64,000 nucleotides of DNA from Henckelia pumila (GCF_033568475.1 NC_133123.1:3782001-3846000); one strand, 5' to 3'. Shown: positions 34,189 through 48,387, numbered from the stretch's first letter. The notes: a model not told the origin generated them from the sequence alone. Program-made: numbers and translations.

Positions 34189-37100
34189 GTATTATTTCTA
34201 GTTTCGACTAAGGTAGGTAAAAGCCTGAGGGCTAATATGCATGCCAGAAATACATGTTTTTGTCCTTGGCAGGTTTGATGTGGAAATGATGTTATTAAAG
34301 TGTGGGACAAGTCTATTATTTTCAACTTCAAACTCACACTGTTTCGACAAATTATTATTTGAAGCCACCAATCCATCTACTAGGTTTCGTGGTGTAGTTC
34401 CCTTTTCCTTACCCCACAATGTACCTAAGAAAATTACTTTACTTGGGTTAATTCACTTCCACTTTTCATCTTGTTTTCTGGTACGATCGAGAGTCCTTTT
34501 GTTCTTTATTTTCAGAAATACAATCTTTTGTGTTGATTTTTTTTAAAAAAATAAAATTGCATTACAGTTTGAAATGGTTTAAATCTTTTGCAAAACTAAA
34601 TATATTGATCGATTAAATTGAAAGGTGAGTTGTAGGGGACATGTGGGCCAAAATAGAGTTGATGTAGCACAAAAATAGTATCGCACATTTTTTTAAAAAA
34701 AAGTTTCAACGTTCTCAAATGCTTGACTTTATTCAGCTTGGTGGCCCTTATCTAATAATTCTCTACATCCGTGGATGAAAATTATTCGGGTAAATTGATT
34801 CGAACCAACAACGACCTTTGAATTATGTTTAGTTCATTTGATGAGATTGGATTGGATTGGTTGTAAATTTATGTATTAATTTTTTATGTCACGTCAATCA
34901 AATTATTAATTATTTATGTTACGGCGATAGAAAAGATCATTGAATATAAAATTATAGCATTATCTTTCATATATTTTATATTTATAAATGATTTTAAAAA
35001 ATAAAATTGTAATCCATCGCTTTATCAATTACTATTATACTCTCAACTCAAATAGTTTGATAATCACATAATTTATCACAGCCGGTCAAGTAAACGGGCT
35101 CTTGAGTGAAAAAAAATTCCGGAAAAAATCACTGTCATTAAAAGGTCAAGGATATATATTTGCATTGGGTCTCTTGTAACGATATCACGGATACGGGTCA
35201 ACTATGTACATATTCACAATAATAATAATAATATTTTTACGAATACGGGTCAACTATGTACATATTCACAATAATAATAATAATAATTTTAATATAAAAA
35301 ATATTATTTTTGTATGAGTGATACATGATATCTCTACGTCACAAGATTGACATGTGAAATCATTTTTAAAAAAATTTTGTGTGCAAATTTTAGCCAAATT
35401 ATTATTTTTTTCCAATATTGGTAGATATATTTATTTTGAAAAATATTGGTCGAATTTTTTTTTAAAAAAAAATTTCATTTCAAGTAACGGCTGAACGCAC
35501 ACAAAGTGAGTGCGGGCAGCGCATGGGTGGAATTTGGAAAAGTTCCCGTCGGGAAACAATCTACGCAAGTCACACGTGTTAAAATGGCATGTCATGCGAG
35601 TCATGCGAGTCCACGTCAAAAAAAAATGGCATGTCATGCGAGTCCACGTCATATATATAATATATTTGTATATAAAGAATTATACCTAATTTTTGGTACA
35701 AATTGTTGACTCTTCCACGCCATGTTCCAATTTAGTAACATCACTTTCTCTGTGTTCACGAAATTATTCCGTGACCGAAAAAATAATTTTGTGTAGTCGT
35801 TCGTTTAAAATAATAATGTAAAATTGCCGGCTATTTACTCTTAAAAATATACGATACCTTTAGAATAATTAAATAAATTATATGGTCCCATTCCAACGTA
35901 TTATAAAAACTATATGATCCATCTAGAATAATTGAAGCATATTATTAGTCCAATTCCCACATCTTGTAAAACTAAATGCATGCATCTAACAAATTTCTCA
36001 AGCATATTTCTTTTATAAAATATATATCTAAGATATGGCAGTATAAAAAATTAATGGCTTAGAAGTTTCATATAATAAAAGGATGTTTAAGTTCTTGTAT
36101 AAAATATAGGTGCATCATCAAATTCAAATTTTAGAAGCTAGTTTCGAGCGAGGAAGAATTATTTTCCTAAAATCATTATATGTAATTAATATATATGTCT
36201 CGAAAAAAAAATATATGTCTCGAAACTAATATTTTTACAAGTTCTCGAATAATGCATCAACTCTAAGTAAATATTTTGGTCATCTAATGGATGAACAAAG
36301 ATACCTTTTTTTATTCAATAAAAATTATTTTAACTTTTAAGAACCTATTTGAAAAAAATTCTAAAAATAACTAAATGATTTTTTTAATCATAATTCATAA
36401 TAACTTAAATGCACTAACAATAATCGATAGCTTAATATTTTAAAATAATTAATTATTGTTAAAAATCCGCTTGCTAGTATATATTCATTGCTTTCGGGGT
36501 TCAAATTTCAGAAACTCATGGATATTCTTAAATATTCAGTTCATATAAGTCAAAATCTATTCATATATTTTAAAACCGACGATCATCGTGTTTTATAATC
36601 AATTGCTGCAGTACTGAGTCAGACGCAAGAGGTGATTCAGTCGAAGGACTCATAACTAATCGTATTTAAAATAATAAAAATAATAATAATAATAATTTTC
36701 TAAAACTACTTGTTTTAATAATATCTCTAGTTTTGAAATTGTCCAAATGGTTAAAATTGAACATATATAAGTCTTTCTCCTATTGAAAAATGTTTATCAG
36801 TTTACGCTTTATGACGTTACGGCGTTGGCCAGATGGGTAAAATTATTAAATACATGACCTACAGTACCCAATTTAATCATCATAATCGCCCTCATATTAA
36901 TTTGTTGCAACAATGTTGTCGGTATACGTCGTATTCTGTTGTCCTTAGGCTTTGAGAGTTCACAGGTGAAATGGAAATAAACACAACTATCATAACACGA
37001 GGGTCGGCTGGTGAATTTGCCTGGTTTTGCATTTATTTGTATGCTCTCCCCTAATTGTAGGGTCACTTGCTTGTCCCACCAAATACAGTATGAATTCTTA

Positions 37101-37304
37101 GTTTTCATTTGTTACTTTACTCCTTATGTAATAATAGTAACACATATATATATTGGCTGCCACACATCATAAATTGATACATAAAGTTCAATATGTATGT
37201 GCATATACCGTGTCGTATCTGAAATTTTCGAGGTATGAGTGGAACTTAAAAAATTAGTGTCCCTTAAATATTAGGTCATCGTCTTTTGGTCAATAAACAT
37301 TTTT
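34189..37304. other. Intergenic AT-rich DNA with small repeats
   Basis: No gene is seen. A MITE-like stretch at about 34830-35080 shares TTAATTATTTATGT and AATCAAATTATT pieces with those near 14.0 and 42.1 kb. A short direct duplication of GGGTCAACTATGTACATATTC lies at 35197 and 35247. GGCATGTCATGCGAGTCCACGTCA is partly repeated at 35586-35650. The ORF at 36809-37108 (minus) has no recognisable domain and is probably chance. Confidence 0.4.
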
Positions 37305-37669
37305 CAAAACATAATAACACGATATCTATTTGGACAAATTCTCTTCATTAATTCACATATATATATATATTAAAAAAGTGCACGTGAGTAATTAACCATT
37401 GAAAACATGAATCAACAAGTTAGATAATATATTTAAATTAAAGATAGATTAACACAGAAGAAGAGGAGGGGGTTTCATTAACACAATTCAAAACATAATA
37501 ACACGATATCTATTTGGACAAATTCTCTTCATTAATTCACATATATATATATTAAAAAAGTGCACGTGAGTAATTAACCATTGAAAACATGAATCAACAA
37601 GTTAGATAATATATTTAAATTAAAGATAGATTAACACAGAAGAAGAGGAGGGGGTTTCATTAACACAAT
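37305..37669. repeat. Tandem duplication, 184-bp unit
   Basis: Two almost identical copies (37305-37488 and 37489-37669), differing mainly by the length of an (AT)n run. The near identity implies a young duplication. Non-coding. Confidence 0.92.
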
Positions 37670-37717
37670 GTGAAGAAAAGGAGAGGGTACAAGAGGAAAT
37701 TCACAATAAAAGCTACA

Positions 37718-37721
<4 letters not shown>

Positions 37722-37753
<32 letters not shown>
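37722..37753. repeat. (AT)n microsatellite
   Basis: An AT dinucleotide run of about 32 bp just right of the tandem duplication. Confidence 0.95.
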
Positions 37754-37756
<3 letters not shown>

Positions 37757-38164
37757 AGAATGCATATATATTCAATAGTATTTAATTACATTAACTTCTT
37801 TATATAGATAATTCATTCTCAATGAGAGTTTGAATCACTTTTTCATTATCATTATATATCCTTCATAGATGGATCGGTTCTTCAATATTATCGTTGTTCG
37901 AACTTTCTCACCGATCCATATCTGTCAATTTACAAGTTGTTTTGTCCCTCGTAATATTGTTGTTGCCTTTAATATATTAAATTAATTTTCCATGAAAAAA
38001 ACTTCGTTACGAATTTTCAATACCAAATTTTAATAATTAGAAATCAAATATAATGCTAAAATTCGATTTTCTAAACCACTGGTTACGGTGGGATCAAATT
38101 GAAGGAGGCAAATGAACAATAAAGTATAAACCTATCTTTGTATGGCTAGAGCCTAGACACAGTA

Positions 38165-38540
38165 TCTTACTATATTATTATATATTATAGTGGAGAACAT
38201 TTAATTAATTAAATTTTAATTAATTAGTGAAGTTTGTGATAAAATTATAATTATATCATAATTTAATTCCAAAAAAAAAAAACCAAAATTATTAGATAAA
38301 TTAGTCATTTTATATGATCTCCTCTTTTTTTTTAGTCATTAGTTTTCATCTTATTTACCAAAATGACATTCGCTATTTTGTTTGTATTTTTAAATTTTTT
38401 AGATTAGATTAGATTAGATAGTTACCGCTCTTAAATTTTTGAATATCTAATTCATCATCTGACTTCTAAAAATAACACGAAAATCAATTAACATAAAAAA
38501 AAATTATGTATATGCACGCATCGCGTGCAAGGGACGCTAG
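38165..38540 (+). mobile_element. Short non-autonomous Helitron
   Basis: The left end reads A|TCTTACTATATTATTA, the TC start typical of plant Helitrons. The right end has a hairpin TGCACGC-ATC-GCGTGCA followed 12 bases later by CTAG and then T, the classical Helitron 3' end inserted between A and T. It is 376 bp, AT-rich and without coding. Confidence 0.68.
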
Positions 38541-40206
38541 TATATATGATTGTTAAAATGAAGCTCTTTTATCAAGGCTCGTATCATAGAATGAAGATGA
38601 GCATTTGAATTTAGTTGAATAAAATTACCTCAAACTACCAATTATTTAAAAAAAACTTAAAAAAAATTGGGATCCCTTTAAATCATGAACTCTGCAGAGA
38701 TGACCGATTCATGAGTCTCCCATATATATGATTTGTGTACAGTGTATATATACATACATTTGTATTTATGCCCGTGAAAATTTTAAAGTACTTTTATATC
38801 TCACCGGTACGTTATGATCAAATCATAATAAGATGAATGTATGTAAAAAAAAATGCAATAATATATGTATAGAACTAGGATTCAGATGAGCTAGCTAGCC
38901 TACAAATTTGTCCTGCATGAAGTTATATATATATGCAGCTATCTAGCTAATACTAAACTTTAACGTATAGGCATATATAAATTTGTCCTGCATGTTCCCT
39001 GTTGACAGTTACAGCCGCCAAACTTTTGTAGGGTAAGTGTTCGATGTGCATTAATACACCATATGTGTTCGTTTGTGCGCCTGCATTTCGATGTATAAAG
39101 ACGACGAAAATTCGATATAAATTTTCACTTCTATATGTGATACCATTTATTATTGTGCATACGTTAGTAGGTAGTTTATGCTACATCTGATATGATTTTA
39201 TATAAGAGCGTACATAAGTTTCGAGGACATGATAAAGAAGATCAATTGATGTTATTGTATCTACACAAATTAAGACCATAACTACTATCTTAATTGTTTG
39301 ACATGAACAAATAATAGTTAATTTGGCATGTCAAAAGTTTCTTAAGCTTTCTTAAGTTGGCTCTTAAGTCAATAAATATATGATGGAATTAATAGATACT
39401 TTGGGTCACGTTTATCTGTTTTCAACGGCCGGAACTCATTTATTCTATAAATAAATAAAACTTATAATTTTGGTTCGATATTAGACTTTTATAGGCAGAT
39501 TAAATAATATATAGTACTGTTTAATTAAATTCGAAGATCGTTAACTTCAATCTCCTTTGTGTGTCAATCTCAAAATTATCGATCCATGAATTAATTTATG
39601 TCGGCATGCAAAGTATTGCAAACTACAAAATAATTTTTGAATTAAAATACTTTTTCTATAATTTTATAGGGAATCTATATATATGAATAAAACTTTTTAA
39701 AGTTAATTTGGTTCACACAATTAATGATTATCCAGAGAGGATTATTTTGATAAAGAGAGGACAATAATTTAAGGAAATGTTTATGTCAAATATCCATCTT
39801 CAAACCTTAAAGACTTGTTCCAATGTGTACAACTAATATTATATATATTAGTTGAAAGGGAAAGGGCAGATAGAAAATAAGATTTGGCAAATCTCTGCCA
39901 ATATTATAATTCTAATCCAACACCACAAAAATTAAAACTCCGGACCCATCACAACATACATACGTATTTTATACATATATAATGCTAAAAAAATATTCGA
40001 TGTTTACTAAAAAGAACAATTAATAACCAATGTAGCATAAAATTTAAGAGTGGAATAAACCAAATGCATTTATATTAATTTATAATCTAAAAAAAACTCA
40101 GTTGCAGTTGGTCAAAATTATACCTACCTCAACTTCAATTAATCAAGATTCCCATCCCTAAAATATAATAATAATTATTTATAAATATGTATAGTACGTA
40201 CTCCAC
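38541..40206. other. Intergenic region upstream of the VUP-like gene
   Basis: AT-rich, with no gene or clear element. TTTGTCCTGCATG occurs at 38907 and again near 38987 as a short direct repeat. Confidence 0.4.
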
Positions 40207-40214
40207 TATATATA
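40207..40214 (+). promoter_or_regulatory. Putative TATA box of the VUP-like gene
   Basis: TATATATA about 120 bases upstream of the ATG at 40336, a plausible distance for a ~90-base 5' UTR. The region is AT-rich, so chance is possible. Confidence 0.45.
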
Positions 40215-40335
40215 CATATGTATTTTATTTCAACAAGAGGGCTTAATTCTCCAAAAACTGGATTAAGACATTTAAATGCCTAACTTCAATTAATTAATGA
40301 AAGAAACATGGAAGATTTCTTGATCACATGAAAAA

Positions 40336-41219
40336 ATGGCGGATTCCGGTACTGAAGAGAGCAGCTGGACTTTCTACATACAAGGGTTCATGTGTGACGA
40401 AGATGATCAAAACAGCTCCTTGTCTTCAGATTACGAAACCCCTTCTCTTGTCTCCGATGCTGCTTCCTCCGCCGTCAAAAAGTTGACAGATTTCGATACG
40501 AAATTAGGGTTTCCTAACGGAATCGGAGGTAATTATTATAATGATGATCATGATGATAATGATAATAACATGGGCAGGAATATTATAAGTAATATCATGT
40601 GCAAGCAAAATAGTCTCAAGAAACAGAAAACTAAAGTGCCTGTGATGAATTATGAGCTATTGGACACCGCAAGTTCTCCTGCAAACAGTCCCAAGGTACG
40701 TTAGTCTCCCAACATCATATATAACTATTACATATATAGAGTTTTGTTATGCTGTCCATGGTTGCTCAACTCTATGTCCATCATGTACAATTCAACTCAC
40801 CTATTGTACTGGTCAACTAATCTATTGTGCATGGTGGCCACAGAGTTGGGCATCTACATATATATTAATTTCTCGGTTTAATTTATATATGTATCTCTTT
40901 TTTTCTTGCATGCTAATTCGTCGGTTCGACAGATTTCTTACATGAATGAGTTCATGAATCATAAAGAGATCAAAGGAAAGGAGGCTGATGTTTTTGAGGT
41001 ACGTACATAGTTTATCATGTTCATGATAATTAGACATTCGGGTTCAATGAAATATTTTTCGAGTATATTTTTAGCTGATTAATTATATATTTATTATCTT
41101 TCTTTGATTTTGTTGAGCAGCCCAAAATAAATATTTTTGGGAAGGGTGGATCATTGAACGATCATCAATTTGAAAAGGAGAGTAGCTGCACTGATGACTT
41201 GAAGAAGAGAAACCTGTGA
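40336..41219 (+). CDS. Vascular-related unknown protein (VUP) family member
   Basis: VUP proteins are small plant proteins linked in Arabidopsis to xylem development and hormone-dependent growth; their molecular action is unknown. Three exons, 40336-40695, 40933-40998 and 41121-41219, encode 174 residues. Family signatures seen are EESSWTFYIQGFM at residues 8-20, SSDYETPSLVSDAASS at about 36-51, a lysine-rich KKQKTK stretch and LDTASSPANSPK at about 109-120, at the end of exon 1. There is no signal peptide or membrane segment, and the protein is Ser/Asp/Asn-rich and probably disordered. The start is the only ATG before the conserved WTFY block. The third exon is variable. It stands alone in an AT-rich region. 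Confidence 0.85.
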
Positions 41220-42900
41220 TTATTGTATTTTTTAAACTTTATTTACGTATCATCATGAATATATCAGAAATTAAATCATTAATATCAAAGAATAAAAACG
41301 ATCACTTGGATACATATATATGTGTTGTATAATTAATTATATATTGTATTTTCAAGAAAAGGGTACTGAAGTGCCTAATTAAAGTGATCATGAGTGACAT
41401 TCAACTGTACTTAATTCGATCTTTGTTTGATCATTATATGGATTTTGTGCCTCTCTTTCAAGTATTCTCAATTTGGACTTCTTATTTAATTTCTCCAGTA
41501 TCACTCATTGGCATTTTTCAAATTAAAGCATGATCTTTTCAAATCAATATTATTGAATATATATAAATTGGGATGAACAAATTAAAGTTAATGTACATAG
41601 CGATGGATTTAGGCAGCGAACTCCATTTCCATGTTTATGTTCATCTAACGGATATATCACTTATCATGATTCATATAAAATGTGTTGTGCATATAATATA
41701 TCATATATGAAAGAAAGTATTTGACCTTTAGTGCTCCAACAGTAAGGTTGACAATAAAATTATATATATTTTTTGTAGCTGACTTTTTAATGTAGATATA
41801 TATATTATATATATTGGATTTTGATGACAAATATTATGCGTTAACTACATCTATAAGCAGATTTTAGAGATCTAACACTTTGATCTATATACACATATAT
41901 ACCATAGCTGTTTTTATGTCACACGAGTATAATTAACATGATTCCTCCACGTCTTTTGGGATAGCTGTTTTTATGTCACACGAGTAAAACTTATTCCAAT
42001 TAATTTCGCTTATTTTTTTTCATATTATTTATCAATTTATTAATTAATAATTTTACATCAATTAAATCAAATAAATTATAATTTATCCATCAAATCAAAT
42101 AATGTATTAACTATTTTTTTTATTTATTTTTAATTTACATTATATTACTTATCTATATATTACTTTTCCTATCACTCAAACCAAACGGTGTCTATTAGCT
42201 ATTGCATCACATCTCTAGCAAAGGACCATATGTTTTTCAATTTGCGCATCTTTAGCAAAGGACAATATGTTTTTCGATTTGCGCAGTGATATATATCAAA
42301 TTAAGTTTCAATCTATCTTTATTATTAAAATTTAAATCTTAATTAGAAAGGAAGATAAGCTTATATAAAAAAGTCTCAAAGTAATAGGTTTTGCCAATCT
42401 TTTTCAGTTTGCAATAAAACTTGAATTTTTTTGGTCGTGTATGGCAAAATCGAACATCCACATTCATTGATCATGTTCGGTTCTTGTAGCTTCGTCAATC
42501 TTTTTCAGTTTGAACTAAAACTTAATTTTTCTATATAAAAAAAATAAATAAATACTAATTATAATTATAACTCATAAAGAGACCGAATTTTCAATCTACA
42601 AATGATTGAAAACTAGTTATTGTATTATGAATTTTCGATTATGGTAAGATATATCATACACCAAAACATTTATTTTTTCAATCCCTACACACCAATAAAT
42701 AGGATGAAACCAAGTGACATATTGATTGATGCATCCTACAAATATACCGGAAATAATAGCAAGTAGCAATCAATACATGGATAGATGGACTTGGAGATTT
42801 ATATTTTACAAATTTGCATTCAATGTTTAATGATCAATCATTTTAGTTAGATAACAATTATTGAGAAGTGAGGATGCAAAGTTCAAATCCAAGAAAATTC

Positions 42901-42940
<40 letters not shown>

Positions 42941-43507
42941 TTGTGACAACCTTTCTAATTTATATTATTTTACTCATAAATGATTGACGAGCGGGGCCTA
43001 AAAGTTTATAATTAGGTTCAGCTGGAAGGCTCCGCAATATAAAATTTCAGGCTAAGTTTACTCTATTTTGTTAGCACAAAGAGAATAAAGTACCCGACAA
43101 GAACCAAAACCAATACGTAGCACCTTTCACAGTGTCCTGAAGCCATTTTTAAACCAAATAATTACAATATACATACGTATATTTGCATGCAAAATTTCAT
43201 ATGAATCAGCGCGTAATATACTAGTCATTGGAACAGCTCATCGTTATAGACATGCGCTGTCTCAGAAAAATTCCATAGATTTTATAAAAACACCAACATG
43301 CAACATCTCAAGTAGGCAAGTGTGTATTATTAAAGTCTGTACCAAGAAACTATAATGAATTTTTGGTTGTCTCCGCACTTAAAATTCAAGAAATCCCATT
43401 TTCTGTAGCAGCCAACATAGACTATTATAACAACGGCTAAAAAAACTGTAATTAAAATAACCTTTTCCGGAAGAAATGTGATCAAGTTTTCTACAGTTGT
43501 CATCTGT
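41220..43507. other. Intergenic AT-rich region between VUP-like gene and ETFA
   Basis: No gene is seen. A MITE-like element ends near 42187 (AACCAAACGGTGTC) and shares its body with the one at 13885-14292. Small local duplications lie at 41894-41985 (GTTTTTATGTCACACGAGTA twice) and 42216-42286. A (TA)n run lies at 42904-42938. The right end (about 43300-43507) should be the ETFA 3' UTR. Confidence 0.45.
42904..42938. repeat. (TA)n microsatellite
   Basis: A TA run of about 35 bp. Confidence 0.95.
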
Positions 43508-46500
43508 CTACTTTTTCTCAGGAATTTTCTCCAACAATTCTGGTATGACTTCAAAAAGATCACCGACCAGCCCATAATCAGCAACCTGGTAGAAAAGCAA
43601 AGCGAAAAGGCATATGATTATCATAGTTTTTCAACTGCAGGCAGTAATTTGGTGATGAATCCGGTTTAATGATATATATCATCTTATCCTTACCAGAGGA
43701 ATGAAATGAATCACCTCATGGACCTCTAAAATTTAATATCCATATAAACTTCTTTACCAAGTTTTAATCGAGAAAGTAAACTAGAAGCCTTGAAGTTGCA
43801 CGATTGGAAACTAAATATAACAGTTTCAAACTTTCGTATGTACATGAGAGTGGGATGGATCAACAAGGACCTGGAAAATTGGTGCATCAGCATCTTTATT
43901 TACAGCAACAATGACCTTAGAATCTCTCATGCCTGCCAAGTGTTGAATGGCTCCAGAAACGCCAAAAGCCATGTATAATTCAGGAGCAACAATTTTCCCA
44001 GTCTGACCGACCTGGAAGAATAATGTGGTATCAGCATAGGCATGTGTAAACTGGGCAAAATCGAGAACCATCAGCATTGTTTAGGACTTTATAACTTTTG
44101 AGATGCAAGTTTTAACTACAATCTCTAAAATCACGATCTGTGTTATTTACAACAATGTTATGCATCAATCTCTTATGCATAACAGATCTAAAAAATCAGA
44201 CCAATATCTATTTGTAATAGCATTGCACCTATCATTAAATCAATTACCAAAATTATCAAAAAATTAAATTGTATTTGCAATACAGTTTGTTATTGAATGA
44301 AAGACGAAGAGCATTAAATATGAACAAAAGTAAATGTTGACGCAATTTTCTATCATTTCCTGCTCAGAAACCCAGATAAGTTTTGTTCCTTACCTGTAGT
44401 TCGTTTGGAACATATCCCGCATCAACAGCAGCACGGGTGGCGCCAACTATTAAAAATAAAACGACAAATTTTTTTTAAGAAAATATATGAAGTAACAAGA
44501 CAGCGGGGATGTTCTTATTTATATACGCAAAAATAAAAGAATAAAGTCATTTAGAGTCAAATATGTAATCCACCAGAACATTGAATTTTAGTAGGTGCTG
44601 GTAAGTGGTAAACCATGCAGAAGTGCAGTGCCCTATAATTTATGAGCTTACTGAAAAGAACCTGCAGCACCGAGTTTCTCCGCAAGCTTGTCTATCATTT
44701 TGAAATTCTCGGCACTTTTAAGAGCTCGTCCTCCGGTGATCACAACACGTGCATTTCCTAGATCTGGTCGTTCAGAATCTTGAGATGAGAGGTTTATATA
44801 TTTTGATTTGCCAATTGCACCATCTGAAAAAGAGAACAATCATTTTCTCTTCTATAGAAACGATGAGTACTTACAATTTGACAGCCAAACATGCCTATTC
44901 TCAATCTCAATTCGTTAGGCTAGACAAAAATCTCCGCTTACATAATTGAGCATTAGATATGAGTTAGAGAACAAAGGAAACTGGAAACCTAGCCACTCTA
45001 ATCCTTCAATATGTGCAATATAAATTGGCACAAACCTTCGTCTAAGGCCGAGAGATCAACCTTCTCAAGTGGTGCAGCATCAGAATCTGAACGAGTCGGC
45101 ATAGGTCCCAGTGGGAAAGACGTGGATCTAATTGTTAGCATGCAAGGGTTGGTGCCAGTATAACGGACAGTACTCAGAGCATTGCCAGCATATATTGGCC
45201 TGCCATACAAAAGAATGGTTAATCGAAAGGCAATAAATCTTTTATTTCTCATAAGAAAATAAATTCTGCTGGTTAAAATCAAATTTCAAATTACCTCACA
45301 AATTGATGAGACCCCTGAATCTCTGTGATATCAGTGATAGGAGAAATGTCCAGCAGAGCAGCTGCACGAGGGAGTATATTTTTTCCAAAAGAACCAGATC
45401 CAGCAATTATATGTGAGTAGCTACCTTTTTGCTGCACTATGCGTACCAGTTGAGCCCATGGTTCTGCCAGAGGATAGGTAAACTTGTCTGAATCAGCAAT
45501 AAGAACCTGCATAACAAACGCATGGCAAACTTCAGAATCCAAAACAAAAAATTGCATGGTATATAATGTCATATATTGCTAACACAGCTAACTAGTATCT
45601 GGTAAATCAACTTTTTCCCAAATTATAAACCATTAGTTCCAGTTTCAAATAGCACAAGTGTTTGGATTGAGGATCCATTATTTAAATCAATTGCACTTGA
45701 TTGGATAGCTATGATTTTTTTGAATTTCAATTTCCTTCCCTACCATTTTAAACTTATATTTTAGTCATTCGAATGGATTTGAACAGCTTTCAAATTTGGA
45801 ATCATTTGAAATCCACTTTGAAATCATTTCTTCCAATCCAAATCCACCGAATCAAACACAAAGGAATCTGGAAACCTAGCATCAGTATGTACATTTTGGA
45901 CATACAATTCTTTAGGTCTGCCGACCAACTACTTCTCCACCGCAGCAATCCCATTTCTTAGAAAACAATATGGGACTAAATATTTTCATACATGGTTACC
46001 TATCATGTGAAAGGAAGACACTTTTCACAGTTCTCTGCTGTATTTCCGAGAGAGGTTTATGTATAATACCACGGGGGCACCAATAATAAACTTCATTATT
46101 TCCCACCAAGCCTGTCACTAGCAGCTATTCAAAGCCAATTGATCATACACCAAAAGGCTAGATAAATTTGATGATGAGACGGTTTAATATGTTTTTGGCA
46201 AAGACAGACAATTCTGTTGTCATCCCTAGATCATCCTACCTTTTTAACCATTCATTAAAAACCCTCAAAGTGTGCTCAAGGTGAAGCAATGTGCAACCTT
46301 CGCATTTGGAGACATGCCAAGGAGCATCCCTGCAACGAGGTGTGTGGTTTGGGCATAAAACAAGCATCTTGGATCACCTAGAAGGCCCAAGGCGCGTTAT
46401 AAATGAAAACCAAAGTAATAGTCGTTCATATTTTCTTGTACTGTAACGACGACTTGTTTTATTACTTTGGCTTGTAATTTACATAACATGTAAACTTTTT

Positions 46501-47506
46501 TCATACATCCAAATTTTAAATATTATTATTTGGGGCACTTCAGTTTGATAAGGCATGTGCCAAGAGCCCAAGAGCCTATATTCCATTCACATGTGCGCCT
46601 TTAACATCTGCGTATTTATCATTTATTTTATTCCATCATTCAATTATACACAAGACGAAACACCTGAATTGAAAGGTTATTTGCAACAGATATAGAAAAC
46701 TACAGAGAAGAAGAAGATACCTTGGAAATGGAAGGATGCAGTGAAGCCGCATGGGCCGCTGCTTCTTGCAAGGAAGGACCAGAACCAGCAAGCAGTAAAG
46801 ATACTAAGTTGCCATCACCCAAAGATTTAGCAGCCTCCACAGCACTCAACGATGAAACTTTCATTGAGCCTCCTTCATGTTCAGCTAAAACCAGTGTGCT
46901 GAGCTATGCAGCAAACAAAAATATAGGATCCACAAAAAGTTATCTCATGAGAAAATTTTCAGTTGTGGAAGAGTAACTCATTCAGAAACTACACTCCCGA
47001 AAATTAAAGAAGCGGCATTTCTTAAACACGATATTGATTAGAAGCACAAACGAAGGAAATTTAGGCCCATTTGTATTCCTTTAAAGGATTTCCTTTAAGC
47101 ACCAAAACATTGGCTATCAATTTATCAAGAAAACAAATTGTCATGCATTGCTTACCGATGGCTGGTAATTAAGTTCAACAAGAGAGCGAATTCAGATACT
47201 TGCCCCAACCCCCTCTGTCAACGCAGCTTAAACCTAAACCAACATATTTCACCTACAAAATCTAAAAAAAATCCAATCTTTTTTCCCGGCATGCGTTCTT
47301 TATACTAAATACTTTGCTACTTAAAAGCACAAGAAATAATTTTTCCGAACACTGCCCGCTTCGTTTTCACCTTCAATTATTGTTAATGAACCAAATTATG
47401 CCGCTATGAACTCGACAACAAGATGACTTACAGAGCTATAGCAGGGGGATACGCGACTAGAAAAGGAACGATTTCGAAACGCTCCGAACATTGTCTTGAT
47501 CGCCAT
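43508..47506 (-). CDS. ETFA: Electron transfer flavoprotein subunit alpha, mitochondrial
   Basis: ETF-alpha with ETF-beta passes electrons from acyl-CoA, isovaleryl-CoA and 2-hydroxyglutarate dehydrogenases to ETF:ubiquinone oxidoreductase in the mitochondrial matrix. Eight minus-strand exons join in frame: 47506-47432, 46903-46721, 45506-45295, 45199-45036, 44823-44662, 44446-44394, 44011-43871 and 43585-43508. The 355 residues match the plant family size. Exon 1 encodes an Arg/Ser-rich presequence ([15 protein letters not shown]) fitting a mitochondrial targeting peptide. The C-terminal FAD domain is complete: [11 protein letters not shown], then [23 protein letters not shown] and [12 protein letters not shown]. 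The N-terminal domain starts with [11 protein letters not shown]. Intron 2 is about 1.2 kb. No lesion is seen. Confidence 0.93.
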
Positions 47507-47873
47507 GAGTTTTGTTGGCTTTTTTAAAAAAAATTTAATTTATTTTATTATTATGATGGATTACTGTTGGAAGAGTTTTGCTCCAGGAAGACGAAGGGAC
47601 GAACTCGATTTAACGGCGTCGTTGAAAGGGAGACAACGCAACACTTGCCTAATTTATTTATTATTTATTTATTTCGAAAAATTATGATTTTTATTTGAAG
47701 GGGAAAATAATTTGCAATTTTACTGCATATGTATCTGCCGTTCTATGATTTTGATAATATGACCTACGAAGTTTAGATTTTTCTTTCAATTTGAATTATT
47801 TTTTCGATAGAACAATGAGTCGCCCATGAATGTGACAAAGACATCGTATAATAATAATAAACATGGATATAAC
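47507..47873. promoter_or_regulatory. Upstream region of ETFA
   Basis: Immediately upstream of the minus-strand ETFA start; it must hold the promoter and 5' UTR. No clear TATA box was picked out, which is common for housekeeping genes. Confidence 0.4.
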
Positions 47874-48379
47874 CAGGGGTGGACCCAGAAAATTTGGTCA
47901 GAGGGCACAATTACGGATGGAGCTATGTGTTGTTCCGCCCTAATTTTTTTTCCTATTTTTTATACATTAAATTTAGTCAACTTTGTCAATATCTCCGTGA
48001 AAAAATTTAAAAATAAAATGATAAAAACTCAACACTAAAAAAATAAAGAGCTTAAAAAATTTTAGTTTGGATAGAGATAAAAATCTGACTCCGTTATTGG
48101 ATACAATTCATAAAATAATCATGAATATGCATTTTATATCAACTAAAAGACGGCCATAAAAGTTAAAACATTATAATCAATTCATAATAATTCATTATAC
48201 AATTATTTGATGAGTTATTAAACATATTTTCTTTGAAATATAATACATCAATATTATTTAAAATTAACATGTACCATATTTTATTTTATTAAAAAATTAA
48301 TATAAATATACACTAATAATTTTTTAAAAAATTTGAGGAGGGGCCATGCCCCCCTGGACCCTACATGGGTCCGCCCCTG
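47874..48379. mobile_element. hAT-type MITE (506 bp)
   Basis: Ends CAGGGGTGGACCCAG and, on the opposite strand, CAGGGGCGGACCCATG. Flanked by a perfect 8-bp duplication GATATAAC (47866-47873 and 48380-48387). No transposase; AT-rich inside. Confidence 0.87.
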
Positions 48380-48387
48380 GATATAAC

